A stretch of DNA of 54,156 nt, taken from the NCBI GenBank assembly GCA_030672305.1, contig DAOVGR010000040.1:1-54156 (forward strand), in the 5' to 3' direction. A model generated the notes under the pieces. It did no database searches. It worked only from the letters and a program-made list of their open reading frames with translations, and was not told the DNA's origin. The position numbers and the translations under genes are program-made. Numbering within the stretch: position 1 is the stretch's first letter; each line of letters opens with the position of its first letter. This DNA comes from Thermoplasmatales archaeon (GTDB lineage Archaea; Thermoplasmatota; E2; DHVEG-1). Shown here piece after piece: positions 33,573 to 42,616 of this stretch.

Positions 33573-34702
33573 TCACAACAAACTTTAATTTTACGAATAA
33601 CATAATCCATTTCTTTATTACTTAATGTGGGATATAGTGGTAATGTAAGAACTTTTTGGGAAATATTTTCTGTTTTTGCTAAATCTCCTTTCTTGTAATT
33701 AAATTGTTTTTTATATAATGTTTTTAGATGAATGGGATCGAAATATATTTTTGTTATTATCCCTGCTTTTGTAAGAGTTTGTTGTAGTTTTTCTCGGAGT
33801 TTACTATTTTCCAATTGAATTGTATACAGCTGATATACATGAAAATGATCTTTTACTTCTGCTGGAATTTTTATATTTTTTATTATAGATAGTTTTTTGT
33901 TATAATACTTGGCTTTTTCTCTTCTCATCTGGATTATTTTGTTGATTTTTTTAAACTGAGAAAGTGCAAGGGCTGCAGTGATGCTAGATATACGATAATT
34001 ATATCCAGCTTGGACATAGTCAAAAATTACTGATGTAGTAAAATAGTTATTTTTGTTTTCAACTCTTCCATGTGAGCGAATAAGTTTTAATTTTTCATAT
34101 ATATCCTTTGAATCTGTAACAATCATTCCACCTTCACCGGATGTTATGATTTTATTTTGACATAAACTAAACATGGCCGAGTTTCCAAATGTTCCTACTA
34201 GTTCATTTCCTATTTTTGATCCGATTGATTCAGCGGCATCTTCTATTAGTAATAGATTATAGTCTTCAGCTATCTCTTTAAGTGCCCTTATTTCTTTACA
34301 TGGTGCTCCACCGTAATGGACTGGTATAATTGCTTTGGTATTTTTTGTTATTTTTTCTTTAACATCTTCCGGATCTAAACCATAGGATTCATCTTCTATC
34401 TCGGCAAAAACAGGTTTGGCACCAGTAAGAACAACAGCATTAGCTGTTGATATGAAGGTAAAAGAAGGTACAATTACCTCTCCCTTCCTAATATTATGTG
34501 CTAATAAATCAGCATGTAATGCTGATGTGCCTGAGTTAAATGATATCGCATATTTTGTACCAAAAAATTTTGCTATGCTTTTCTCAAGTTGTTCAATTTC
34601 TGGTCCTGTTGCCCAATAATCTCCTCTTTTGATAACTCTTGCAACAGAGTCGATATCATCTTCATCCCAATATATCTTGAATAATGGTATTTTCCATTTC
34701 AT
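33569..34702 (-). CDS. legC: DegT/DnrJ-family aminotransferase (LegC-like)
   Basis: A 377-residue PLP enzyme. FNSGTSALHADLL binds the phosphate, EDAAESIGSKIG supplies the Asp, and SLCQNKIITSGEGG carries the Schiff-base lysine. It should aminate the 4-keto group of the dehydratase product to make UDP-4-amino-6-deoxy-GlcNAc. It is translationally coupled at both ends (ATGA with the acetyltransferase, four-base overlap with the dehydratase). The family's general function is certain; the substrate follows from the operon. Confidence 0.88.
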   Translation of the reverse strand: MKWKIPLFKIYWDEDDIDSVARVIKRGDYWATGPEIEQLEKSIAKFFGTKYAISFNSGTSALHADLLAHNIRKGEVIVPSFTFISTANAVVLTGAKPVFAEIEDESYGLDPEDVKEKITKNTKAIIPVHYGGAPCKEIRALKEIAEDYNLLLIEDAAESIGSKIGNELVGTFGNSAMFSLCQNKIITSGEGGMIVTDSKDIYEKLKLIRSHGRVENKNNYFTTSVIFDYVQAGYNYRISSITAALALSQFKKINKIIQMRREKAKYYNKKLSIIKNIKIPAEVKDHFHVYQLYTIQLENSKLREKLQQTLTKAGIITKIYFDPIHLKTLYKKQFNYKKGDLAKTENISQKVLTLPLYPTLSNKEMDYVIRKIKVCCE

Positions 34703-35106
34703 CCTTTGTTCTTTCCTATAATTTTTATTGGTACGCCATAAGCTAATGAATCATCTGGAATAGTTTTATTGACAAAACTGTGTGCTCCTATTATAGAATT
34801 TTTACCAATTGTAACACCAGGCATAATTGTACTATGGGTACCAATTCTTGCATTTTCCTTAATTATCACTTTTCCCTTTTTCCCATCTATAGTAGAAATG
34901 GTGTATATTGAACAGTGAGATCCAATCTGTACATTTTTTTCAATTAATACTCCATATCTTGCATTAATATATGTAAACGCCCCAATATCGGTATTTTCAC
35001 TTAATTTAAAATTTTCTTTATGCTGAACTAAAAAGAAGTATTTTGGATGAAGTTTTTTTTCCTCTATTTGAGGATATTTCCAGTCATCATATCTATCCTC
35101 AGTCAT
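34699..35106 (-). CDS. legH: Hexapeptide-repeat N-acetyltransferase (LegH-like)
   Basis: A 135-residue left-handed beta-helix protein. Repeats such as VIIKENARIGTHSTIMPG, VTIGKN and SIIGAHSFVNK run from about residue 45 to 115. It should acetylate the 4-amino group, giving UDP-N,N'-diacetylbacillosamine. It is shorter than PglD/LegH proteins that carry a Rossmann-like N-terminal domain. The 4-amino-sugar context and overlap with the aminotransferase support the role. Confidence 0.78.
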   Translation of the reverse strand: MTEDRYDDWKYPQIEEKKLHPKYFFLVQHKENFKLSENTDIGAFTYINARYGVLIEKNVQIGSHCSIYTISTIDGKKGKVIIKENARIGTHSTIMPGVTIGKNSIIGAHSFVNKTIPDDSLAYGVPIKIIGKNKG

Positions 35107-35121
35107 TTCAATAGCCTCTTA

Positions 35122-36267
35122 TCAGTATGTAATCTGTTTCTGAATTAATTTGTCATCGATTTTTATATCCTTAAAGATTTTGACCATTTTCTGTGCAGCC
35201 ATTCCGTCTCCAAAATTGTTTTTACATCCTCTTACTCTAATCAAAAAATCTTTATTGTTAAATGCAAAATCAACTGCATTTAATATTTCTTCTTTTTTAG
35301 GTTGTACATCTATAATGTTCTCAGATCTTTCTCTACCTTGTTGTCGATTACCTATATTGATAACAGGTAATCTAAAAGAGGGTGCTTCGATAATTCCACT
35401 ACTTGAATTTCCTATCATCAAATCAACAGATTTCATCAAACTAAGGAAGTCCTCATGAGGTAAATTTTTAAAAGCACAAATATACTCTCTTTCTGTGGAT
35501 TTTTCAATAAGTTCTATAAATTTTTTACCACCTGCGTCACAGTTGGGATAAAGCAAAATAGTCTGTTCTTTTAAAGCATCTAGGACCATAAATAATTCCT
35601 CTATTTGTGAATATCCCTTATCCATTAGAGTCGTGATTGGATGTTGAACGACTAGAAAAGTTGTTTTATCACTTTTTAAATCATATTTTTTAAAAATTTC
35701 ATCTTTTGACATTAACTTTGTATTTAATATTGTATCAAGTGTAAGCGCTCCTGTAATAAAAATTCTTTTTTCCTCTTCTCCCATTTTCTTAATCCTTACA
35801 GCATTGAAACTTGTATGTACTAGATGAATATGAGCAATTTTTGTTATTGCATGTCTGATAGATTCATCAATAGTTGTCCCTGTAACATCTCCTCCGTTTA
35901 TATGAGCTATTGGAATATTTAGATATAGTCCAACAAGAGCAGCCGCTAATGACTCGGTTCGATCTCCCAGAACTACGAGAACATCTGGTGGATTTTCATA
36001 GAGGTAACTTGCGAAATTTTCAATTCCTGATGATAAATAACTAGCCATATCTTTTAGACTATCTCCATCTAGAATCATTTGAATTTTTATAGTATTTGGA
36101 AAGTCTTTCTCCACAACTTTATAAGTCTCTCCAAAGTCGGATAAGAGATGCATTCCAGTTGTTATTGGTATTAAATCTAGTTCTCTATCGTCTTCTATGG
36201 CTTTCATTAATGGTTTCAAATATCCATATTCTGCTCTGGTACCGGTAATAACAGCGATTTTTCTCAT
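35122..36267 (-). CDS. legG: Hydrolysing UDP-sugar 2-epimerase (NeuC/LegG type)
   Basis: A 381-residue GT-B fold enzyme. ITGTRAEYGYLKPLM opens it, with VVLGDRTESLAAA and HINGGDVTGTTIDESIRHA typical of NeuC-like hydrolysing epimerases, and MIGNSSSGIIEAPSF in the C-terminal half. In this operon it should release 2,4-diacetamido-trideoxymannose from the UDP-sugar. PseG of the pseudaminic route is a different family, which makes legionaminic acid the expected product. It starts one base after the LegI stop on the same strand. Confidence 0.9.
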   Translation of the reverse strand: MRKIAVITGTRAEYGYLKPLMKAIEDDRELDLIPITTGMHLLSDFGETYKVVEKDFPNTIKIQMILDGDSLKDMASYLSSGIENFASYLYENPPDVLVVLGDRTESLAAALVGLYLNIPIAHINGGDVTGTTIDESIRHAITKIAHIHLVHTSFNAVRIKKMGEEEKRIFITGALTLDTILNTKLMSKDEIFKKYDLKSDKTTFLVVQHPITTLMDKGYSQIEELFMVLDALKEQTILLYPNCDAGGKKFIELIEKSTEREYICAFKNLPHEDFLSLMKSVDLMIGNSSSGIIEAPSFRLPVINIGNRQQGRERSENIIDVQPKKEEILNAVDFAFNNKDFLIRVRGCKNNFGDGMAAQKMVKIFKDIKIDDKLIQKQITY

Positions 36268-36268
36268 A

Positions 36269-37315
36269 TTATTCTACCATATCTAATTGAAAAAGCTCAT
36301 CTTTAGCAATGTTTCGTTTTGCTTTCATCCCGGCTATTTTGTGTATATCAACAGGTTTTAGTCCGGTTCCTGGTCTTTTTATGATGATCATATCATCTCT
36401 TATATTTGATCCTTTTTCAATATCTTTTTTTGCAACGATGCTTTTTCTAACAAGATTCATTATTTTTTCTTCAGATCTTGTTGGTTTTTTATCATAACTT
36501 CCTAAGATTCTTTCTGTTTTTCTAATTTCTATAATCATGCTTATTAATTCATTAGGTTCCAATGATGCTTTATGATCTGGACCTGGTAGATTTCTATCAA
36601 GTGTAAAATGTTTTTCTATTACTACAGCGCCTAGAGCTGCAGCTATTATTGTAGCAGTTATGCCTATAGTATGATCTGAGTATCCTATAGGACAATCGAG
36701 TTCTCTTTTCATTGTAATCATAGCTCTAAGATTTACTTCCTCTAATGGACAGGGATAGTTTGTGGTACAGTGTAAAGCAATAATTTGTTCATTTCCTTCT
36801 GATTTTATGGCTTTAATTGCATCTTTTATTTCATTTAGAGTAGACATACCAGTGCTAAGGATTATTGGTTTCCCTTTTTTTGCTGCATGTTTCAAAGCCG
36901 GAGTATTTGTTATATCTCCTGATCCAAATTTGTATGTTGAAACTAAATCATCAAGAAAGTCAATAGCATCAAATGTATGAGGTGTAGAAAGAAAAATAAT
37001 TTCTTTCTTATTGCAATAATTTTTAAGATTTCTAAAATCCTGATAATTTAATTCTAAGGATTTTATCATTTCCTGCTGTCCAAGGTCCTTGCCAATGTTC
37101 TTTTTTACATAGTCTGCTAACTCTAGATCTGCTGTTACCAAATTTTCTGCTCTAAATGTTTGAAATTTTATCGCATCGGCACCTGCTTCAGCGGCTATAT
37201 CAACTAATTTTTTTGCTAGTTCTAGTTTTCCATTATGATTTACCCCAGCCTCTGCTATGATGAATATAGGTTGTTGATCCCCTACTAACTTGTTTGAGAT
37301 TTTCATTGTTTTCAT
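36269..37315 (-). CDS. legI: Nonulosonic acid synthase (NeuB/LegI type)
   Basis: This 348-residue enzyme condenses a hexose with phosphoenolpyruvate. IIAEAGVNHNGKLELAKKLV, ADAIKFQTFRAENL and GYSDHTIGI match the NeuB barrel. The C-terminal SAF domain (about 283-345; RKSIVAKKDIEKG, IKRPGTG) is the antifreeze-like lid. All visible active-site segments are intact. It lies next to LegG and a PtmA-like SDR, as in flagellin glycosylation loci of Campylobacter. Confidence 0.93.
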   Translation of the reverse strand: MKTMKISNKLVGDQQPIFIIAEAGVNHNGKLELAKKLVDIAAEAGADAIKFQTFRAENLVTADLELADYVKKNIGKDLGQQEMIKSLELNYQDFRNLKNYCNKKEIIFLSTPHTFDAIDFLDDLVSTYKFGSGDITNTPALKHAAKKGKPIILSTGMSTLNEIKDAIKAIKSEGNEQIIALHCTTNYPCPLEEVNLRAMITMKRELDCPIGYSDHTIGITATIIAAALGAVVIEKHFTLDRNLPGPDHKASLEPNELISMIIEIRKTERILGSYDKKPTRSEEKIMNLVRKSIVAKKDIEKGSNIRDDMIIIKRPGTGLKPVDIHKIAGMKAKRNIAKDELFQLDMVE

Positions 37316-37323
37316 TTTTTAGA

Positions 37324-38136
37324 TCACCACGTGGTCCAGCCGCCATCAACTAAAAGAACATGACCTGTAATATATGATGCTGCATCTGAGGCTAGGAAAA
37401 TAACAGGTCCTGCTATCTCTTCAGGTTTTCCCATCCTTCCCATAGGTGTCTTTTTTTCATAATTTTTCACAAAAGTCCTTGATTGCTTATGATAAATGCC
37501 ACCAGGACATATTGCATTAACTCTGATTCCATGTTTTGCATAATAGGTTGATAAATATCTAGTAAAATTTATTATCCCTCCTTTAATAGCAGAATATGCT
37601 GCAGGCATAGTAGTATTAGATCCCCGATAAATAGAGAAGTCAGGCCCAACGACACCATAGATTGAACTAAAATTGATAATACATCCAAGTTTCTGTTTTT
37701 TCATTTGCTTAGCTATTTGTTGACAGCAGATAAAATAGCCATTCAAATGCATGTCAACATTTTTTTTCCAGGATTCATATTTGATATTCTCAAATTTATC
37801 AGACCAGTCTGATGTTCTAGGATATGCACAATTTACCCATATGTCGATTTTGTTATCCTCCTTGACGATTTTATTAATACAAGATCTTATTGAATTGATA
37901 TCTGTTATGTCGAGTTTTATCCATTTCAATTGTAAATCTGACTTCTTATAATTTTTTTCTGTTTTAATTCCTTCTTTTTCATTTATATCTGCAATGTATA
38001 CCTTTGCACCCGCTTGAGCAAGACCAATTGATACTGGCTTTCCTATTAGTCCTACTCCACCAGTGACAACTGCTATCTTATTTTTTAAGGAAAACTTATC
38101 AGGATATATTTTTTCAGTCAAATTTGAACACCTCAT
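37324..38136 (-). CDS. SDR oxidoreductase, PtmA-like
   Basis: A 270-residue short-chain dehydrogenase. TGGVGLIGK binds NAD(P), INFSSIYG and YSAIKGG carry catalytic Ser/Tyr/Lys, and TGHVLLVDGGW closes the fold. Similar SDRs (PtmA) accompany legionaminic acid synthetase genes in Campylobacter. Its exact step is not settled; it may modify a precursor or the finished acid. The start may be ATG 38136, or TTG 38121, which has GAGGTG as RBS. Either way it overlaps the CMP-sugar synthetase end. Confidence 0.82.
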   Translation of the reverse strand: MRCSNLTEKIYPDKFSLKNKIAVVTGGVGLIGKPVSIGLAQAGAKVYIADINEKEGIKTEKNYKKSDLQLKWIKLDITDINSIRSCINKIVKEDNKIDIWVNCAYPRTSDWSDKFENIKYESWKKNVDMHLNGYFICCQQIAKQMKKQKLGCIINFSSIYGVVGPDFSIYRGSNTTMPAAYSAIKGGIINFTRYLSTYYAKHGIRVNAICPGGIYHKQSRTFVKNYEKKTPMGRMGKPEEIAGPVIFLASDAASYITGHVLLVDGGWTTW

Positions 38137-38815
38137 TTTTTATTAGAAATTCAACAAATATAAAGTCTAATTCTGTGTCTATGTCAATTGATGGTACTTC
38201 TGGCATTTCATATATTATTGTTTTATCTGAATGAAGTGTATTTGTTTTCATTAAAAAATCGCGATTATAAATGTATATTGAGGCATTCATTTCAAAAACA
38301 GCTACAGCATCTTGTCTGCGAACGACATTACTTTGTTTGCATAAATGAGCATACCCATTTTCACCAACTTCTACCAAATTAAAATAAGGATTTTTTTTTG
38401 ATTTACAAACACTATACAAGTTATAAGCGTCACTGTCAATGAATTTTTTAAACGCTTCTTCAAGAAAACTTTTTTTTCTTAGGGGAGCCGTTGGATCTAA
38501 ATCAACAATTTTATCATATTTAATATTATCTTGTTTTTCACAAAAATTTACAAGATGTTGAAGAACATGGATTTTACTGGTATCATCTGAAGCTAACTCA
38601 GCAGGCCTCAAATAAGGAATTTCAGCCCCATATTTTTTTGCAATTTTAGCGATTTGTTCAGAATCAGTTGAGCAGACTATTCTATCTGCTTTTTTCCACT
38701 TTGTAAGATATTCGATTGCGTATGCAATAAGAGGTTTTCCAGCAAGTTCCCTGATATTCTTATTTTTTACTCCTTTTGATCCTCCTCTTGCACAAATTGT
38801 TCCTAAAATTCTCAT
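38114..38815 (-). CDS. legF: CMP-legionaminic acid synthetase (NeuA/LegF type)
   Basis: A 233-residue cytidylyltransferase. ICARGGSKGVKNKNIREL is the CTP loop, CSTDSEQIA and DLDPTAPLRKKSFLEEA are conserved, and EVPSIDIDTELDF near the C-terminus carries metal-binding Asp. It activates the nonulosonic acid made by the next genes. It belongs to the same family as the 29446 protein, but the two differ in the CTP loop (ARGGSKGVKNKN here, KEHSKRIPSKN there), consistent with different acids. Confidence 0.88.
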   Translation of the reverse strand: MRILGTICARGGSKGVKNKNIRELAGKPLIAYAIEYLTKWKKADRIVCSTDSEQIAKIAKKYGAEIPYLRPAELASDDTSKIHVLQHLVNFCEKQDNIKYDKIVDLDPTAPLRKKSFLEEAFKKFIDSDAYNLYSVCKSKKNPYFNLVEVGENGYAHLCKQSNVVRRQDAVAVFEMNASIYIYNRDFLMKTNTLHSDKTIIYEMPEVPSIDIDTELDFIFVEFLIKNEVFKFD

Positions 38816-38824
38816 CAGTATTAC

Positions 38825-39808
38825 CTATCTTGCATCTTGACATGTATTTTTAAATTCCATTATCTTATTGAAAGTTTTTAAAGCTTCTGAAAAATTATTC
38901 ATGATATTATGGTTTTTCTTAAGATATTGCTTAAAAAAATATTGCATTTGTAACTTATAAGTGTCATCAATATTGCATTGATAATTGATAGATCTTTCTT
39001 TACCGTTTTTCTCTATAACTTTGATGGAATTTTTTAATAGATTCCCCTCTAGATATTCATCATTATAATAGATTTGTATTATCCTTTCACTATTTAGGCT
39101 AAAATAATCTAGATGTAAATTGCCTTTTAAGTCTGAATCAAACCTTATCTGTGCTTCAATTATATCCTCGCTTTCTATCTCTAAATCACTGATTTTGTCA
39201 CAGTAACCAGATATAGATTTTATCTCACCGAATAGATAGCTAATATAATCAAATTCGTGGGATAAATCTAAGCTTACTCCACCTCCCAGCTCTTTTTTTG
39301 CACTATATGAATTAGAATAATTTTGATTTAGTCGCCAGTTTGGAAGATATGAACTGCAAACTATTTTGAAAAAAATTGGTTTTTCTTTCTTAGCAGATAT
39401 TATGTCCTTTAAATTAGTAATTACCTGATGAAATCTTAAATTATATGCCACATATGTAAATAAGTTCCTTTTTTTTATTTCACTTTCTAACTCATAAGCA
39501 TTTTCAATAGAATGTGAAAGTGGTTTTTCGATAAATAGATCAATGTTTCTCTTAGCACATTCTAATGCTGTTGGAATATGCAAAAATGTAGGATTAGTAA
39601 TGAAAGCAACATCTGGTTTTATAGAAAATGCATCGTCTAGACAAGTGAATTCTTCGATGTTTAAACCATTTTTTTCTTGTCCTTTATTAGTCCTATATGC
39701 ATATATTTCAAAATCATAATTTTCTTTTATAATATTTATATGTTTTTTTCCGATTGATCCTATTCCAAAGAAAAGTAATCTTAATTTTTCTAAGATCTTC
39801 TCCTGCAT
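38825..39808 (-). CDS. Gfo/Idh/MocA family oxidoreductase
   Basis: About 327 residues. The Rossmann motif is LLFFGIGSIGKKHI. EKPLSHSIENAYELE carries the family lysine, and LGGGVSLDLSHEFDYI is the C-domain segment with His. ATG 39808 has GAGG six bases upstream; ATG 39820 is the longer option. It is the first gene of the minus-strand legionaminic operon and so may alter that sugar or a precursor, as related PtmF/LegX-region enzymes are proposed to do. No substrate can be assigned. Confidence 0.8.
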   Translation of the reverse strand: MQEKILEKLRLLFFGIGSIGKKHINIIKENYDFEIYAYRTNKGQEKNGLNIEEFTCLDDAFSIKPDVAFITNPTFLHIPTALECAKRNIDLFIEKPLSHSIENAYELESEIKKRNLFTYVAYNLRFHQVITNLKDIISAKKEKPIFFKIVCSSYLPNWRLNQNYSNSYSAKKELGGGVSLDLSHEFDYISYLFGEIKSISGYCDKISDLEIESEDIIEAQIRFDSDLKGNLHLDYFSLNSERIIQIYYNDEYLEGNLLKNSIKVIEKNGKERSINYQCNIDDTYKLQMQYFFKQYLKKNHNIMNNFSEALKTFNKIMEFKNTCQDAR

Positions 39809-39865
39809 TATAATCCTCATAATAGTTCTAATACTTAAGAGTTAATTTATAGATGGTTTTAAGAC

Positions 39866-40522
39866 TTTTTATTCAATATTTTAAACTGATGATATAATAA
39901 CAAAATGTTAGTAAATCGTCAAATTTACATTTTTTTGTGAATATTTTGTCATAATATTCTAATATAAGCTATACGTTTCATTTTTTATAAGTTTATAAGA
40001 GAGGAGGTTATAATGAGCCATAGTCTATTGTATAAAATTTTAGTATTATGTGTATTATTTTTATTTTTTGGTAGTGCTTTTAATCCTTATATGTGCGTTA
40101 TTTCCAAAAGTATAGATGAGGAGGTTTTTTTTCAACTAGGAACTATTCAGGATGACGTTGAGAAGTCTGTTACTTGTTATGTTTTTGATAAAAATGGTAA
40201 CAGTGAACATGAAGTAGCACTGTCCTCAGATGAATTTGAAAGGTTTTACTCTTTGTTTGAGGAGTTGAATCATAAGATCACATACTCTCCTTTTAGTAGT
40301 GAGACTGAGGTTTTGAAATCTGACTTTGTTGATCTACTTGATGATCTAGAGTTTATCCCTGAGGATTCTTCTAAGGAGGATATAACTCGTTTGATGAATC
40401 CATCTATTGATCATCATCGTAGACCACTTTTATCTTTGATGTTTAATCCTGTTTTGAAGGGTAGGGGTTATGCGTTTTTCTGTAATTATGCTACTTTTGG
40501 TGAGGGTTCTCAGTTTCCTGTT
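39866..40522. repeat. Direct repeat copy 1 (promoter plus 5' end of surface protein gene)
   Basis: About 655 bases nearly the same as 53503-54156 and in the same orientation, covering roughly 147 bases of upstream sequence and the first 170 codons. Shared upstream landmarks include ATTCAATATTTTAAACTGAT and AAGCTATACGTTTCATTTTT. A TATA-like TTTTTTATAAG (about 39979-39989) and a strong GAGGAGGT RBS (40001-40008) precede the ATG. Copy 2 runs off the window end, so the true length is unknown. Confidence 0.85.
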
Positions 40523-42421
40523 CTTATTTTTCCACGTCTTATCCCTATTTTGCTTGTTCCGATTCCTCGTGTAATTATGCATTGGAATGCCTATTATGCT
40601 ATTACTTCATGTGGCGGTCTCTTGTCTGGAAAGGGTTTTATCGCAGAAGGCGCTCAGCAGGGTACAGCTATTGGTTTCTGGGGAATAGGCTTCAGCGTTT
40701 TTCTACCACCTGTTATGAGCTTCGGTTTCATAGGTTATGCTTTGTTTTCTACTGCTACAGCTGAAAACATTATCCCATGGCCACCAAACAGACCCCCCGT
40801 GGTCTTGGGTGAGGATCCACCAGATGGCACAATAGATGTCCCGCTTAGTATATCTGAGCTAAATTTTCATCTTAGTGATTATGATGGGGACCGAATGAAC
40901 TATACAGTTACCACCAGTCCATATATAGGCTCAGGTAGTGGAAATAATGTAAAAGATGGAGATTTCTCTTTTGACATCTTTGGTCTTGAGAGCAACACTG
41001 AGTATACCTGGAGTATTGTTGTTTCTGATGGTGAGGATACAGTTGAAGAGGAGTTTTCTTTTCATACCGAAATTGAGGCACCTATTGTTTCTGATCCTTT
41101 GCCTGTTGATGGTGATAGTTGGGTATCTGTTGAACTATCTGAGCTGAGCTTCAGAGTGTATGATATGCAGGGTGATTTGATGGACTTTTCTGTTGAGACC
41201 GTTCCTGATATTGGTAGTGGTAGTGGTAGTGGTGTTGGTAATGGTGTTTATAGTGTTCCTGTGAGTGATCTTGAGTATACTAGGGATTATACTTGGTTTG
41301 TTAATGTTACTGATGGTAAGTATTGGGTTCGTAAGGCGTTTGTTTTTAAGACTCAGCCGATAATGGTTTTTGATCCTTTTGAGCAGGGCTGGTTGTATCG
41401 TAAGCAGATAACTATTAATCATTCTCAGGTCGCTGGTGATCTTTCTAGTTTTCCAGTTCTTGTTAGTATGGTTGATTCTGATCTGGCTGTTAAGGCTCAG
41501 GTTGATGGTGATGATGTTTTGTTTATGGATGGTTCTGGTGTTGCTGGTAGGTTGTTTCATGAAGTTGAGTTGTTTGATGGTTCTAGTGGTGAGCTTGTTT
41601 GTTGGGTGAATGTTCCTAGTGTTTCTGATGGTGAGGATACTGTTTTGTTTTTGTATTATGGTAATTCTGGTTGTGGTAGTCAGGAGTATGCTGATTTGGT
41701 TTGGGATTCAGATTATATTGCAGTTCATCATATGAATGATGCAACACCATCAATTGTTTATGATAGTACATCAAATTTCAATACTGGATATAAGTATGCT
41801 GCTGATGATCCAAAAGAATCTGAACAGGGTATAATTGAAAATTGTCAGCAACATAATACTAATAATAATTATATTAGAATGGAGGATGACTTTAGTTTGG
41901 ATATAGGGGCAAGGGATGCTACAATGGAAATATGGTTTAAAACTACTTCCGAATCTTTTGAACAGTTTTATTATTCTGATGATCCGAATGATTATAATAA
42001 GTTAAGTTTTTTAATGGTAGAAGATGATTGTGTTGGACAGGTGTTTGTAAGAGGAAATACTTATTCTGATACGAGTAGTATTCGAGGAAGCAAAATTTTG
42101 AATGATGGAGGGTGGCACTACATTGTAGGAACTGTTGATAATTCTCAAGCTGGACATAATGATGACTTAAGGCTTTTTGTTGATGGAGATGAAGAAACAC
42201 TATCAAAAGAAACGCATGACTGGGATGGAACAACTCTTACAAATTCGAGAGATAATTGGATAGGTAAAAGGAAAAATGTGAATAAACCATTCCAGGGATA
42301 TTTAGATGAGTTTCGTTTATCTAAATATGAAAGAAGTGATGTATGGATACGTACATCCTATAATACTGTAATTGATCCTTCTAGTTTTTTTAGTGTTGGA
42401 CCTGAGGAAATGTCTCCTTAA
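40013..42421 (+). CDS. Secreted multidomain surface protein (Ig-like, DUF2341, LamG)
   Basis: An 802-residue exported protein. A signal peptide or anchor helix occupies about residues 5-30. A unique acidic region (30-150) follows, then a hydrophobic stretch (168-250), two Ig/fibronectin-like modules (about 261-352 and 357-447, each with a PPDG or PVDG start), a DUF2341 domain (about 458-555, GWLYRKQITI) and a LamG-like carbohydrate-binding domain (565-795). Codons up to about nucleotide 41700 are T/G-rich with CGT arginine. The LamG part shifts to ordinary AT-rich usage, suggesting a mosaic. It probably displays glycan-binding modules at the cell surface. Confidence 0.85.
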   Translation: MSHSLLYKILVLCVLFLFFGSAFNPYMCVISKSIDEEVFFQLGTIQDDVEKSVTCYVFDKNGNSEHEVALSSDEFERFYSLFEELNHKITYSPFSSETEVLKSDFVDLLDDLEFIPEDSSKEDITRLMNPSIDHHRRPLLSLMFNPVLKGRGYAFFCNYATFGEGSQFPVLIFPRLIPILLVPIPRVIMHWNAYYAITSCGGLLSGKGFIAEGAQQGTAIGFWGIGFSVFLPPVMSFGFIGYALFSTATAENIIPWPPNRPPVVLGEDPPDGTIDVPLSISELNFHLSDYDGDRMNYTVTTSPYIGSGSGNNVKDGDFSFDIFGLESNTEYTWSIVVSDGEDTVEEEFSFHTEIEAPIVSDPLPVDGDSWVSVELSELSFRVYDMQGDLMDFSVETVPDIGSGSGSGVGNGVYSVPVSDLEYTRDYTWFVNVTDGKYWVRKAFVFKTQPIMVFDPFEQGWLYRKQITINHSQVAGDLSSFPVLVSMVDSDLAVKAQVDGDDVLFMDGSGVAGRLFHEVELFDGSSGELVCWVNVPSVSDGEDTVLFLYYGNSGCGSQEYADLVWDSDYIAVHHMNDATPSIVYDSTSNFNTGYKYAADDPKESEQGIIENCQQHNTNNNYIRMEDDFSLDIGARDATMEIWFKTTSESFEQFYYSDDPNDYNKLSFLMVEDDCVGQVFVRGNTYSDTSSIRGSKILNDGGWHYIVGTVDNSQAGHNDDLRLFVDGDEETLSKETHDWDGTTLTNSRDNWIGKRKNVNKPFQGYLDEFRLSKYERSDVWIRTSYNTVIDPSSFFSVGPEEMSP

Positions 42422-42528
42422 AAATGTCTCTTTATTTTCTATCTTGAAAATACTAAAATTTCGTATATAAATTGAGATAGATATTAAATTGAATCTACTA
42501 ATATAGATAAAGTATTACATGATTTTTC

Positions 42529-42598
42529 TTCCCGAATCGGATTTTTTAGTGGAACAATTATTTATAGCGAAAATCATTTCCGAGTCGTATTTATTAGT
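42529..42598 (+). repeat. Pair of 22-base direct repeats upstream of sulfotransferase
   Basis: TTCCCGAATCGGATTTTTTA-GT (42529-42550) and TTTCCGAGTCGTATTTATTA-GT (42577-42598) match at 18 of 22 positions, 48 bases apart, just ahead of the ATG at 42617. The pair may be a regulator-binding site or a recombination trace. The remainder of 42422-42616 holds nothing recognisable. Confidence 0.6.
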
Positions 42599-42616
42599 TG
42601 TTTTAAGGTTGATGAA

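Noticed and set aside
32538-39820. Pseudaminic acid or plain sialic acid pathway
   Set aside because: No PseG- or PseH-type (GNAT) gene is seen and the NeuC-type epimerase with hexapeptide acetyltransferase favours legionaminic acid; a dehydratase and aminotransferase are not needed for sialic acid.
41135-41560. 141-codon minus-strand frame within the surface protein gene
   Set aside because: Low-complexity Thr/Asn/Ile content reflects the T/G-rich sense strand; no motif or RBS.
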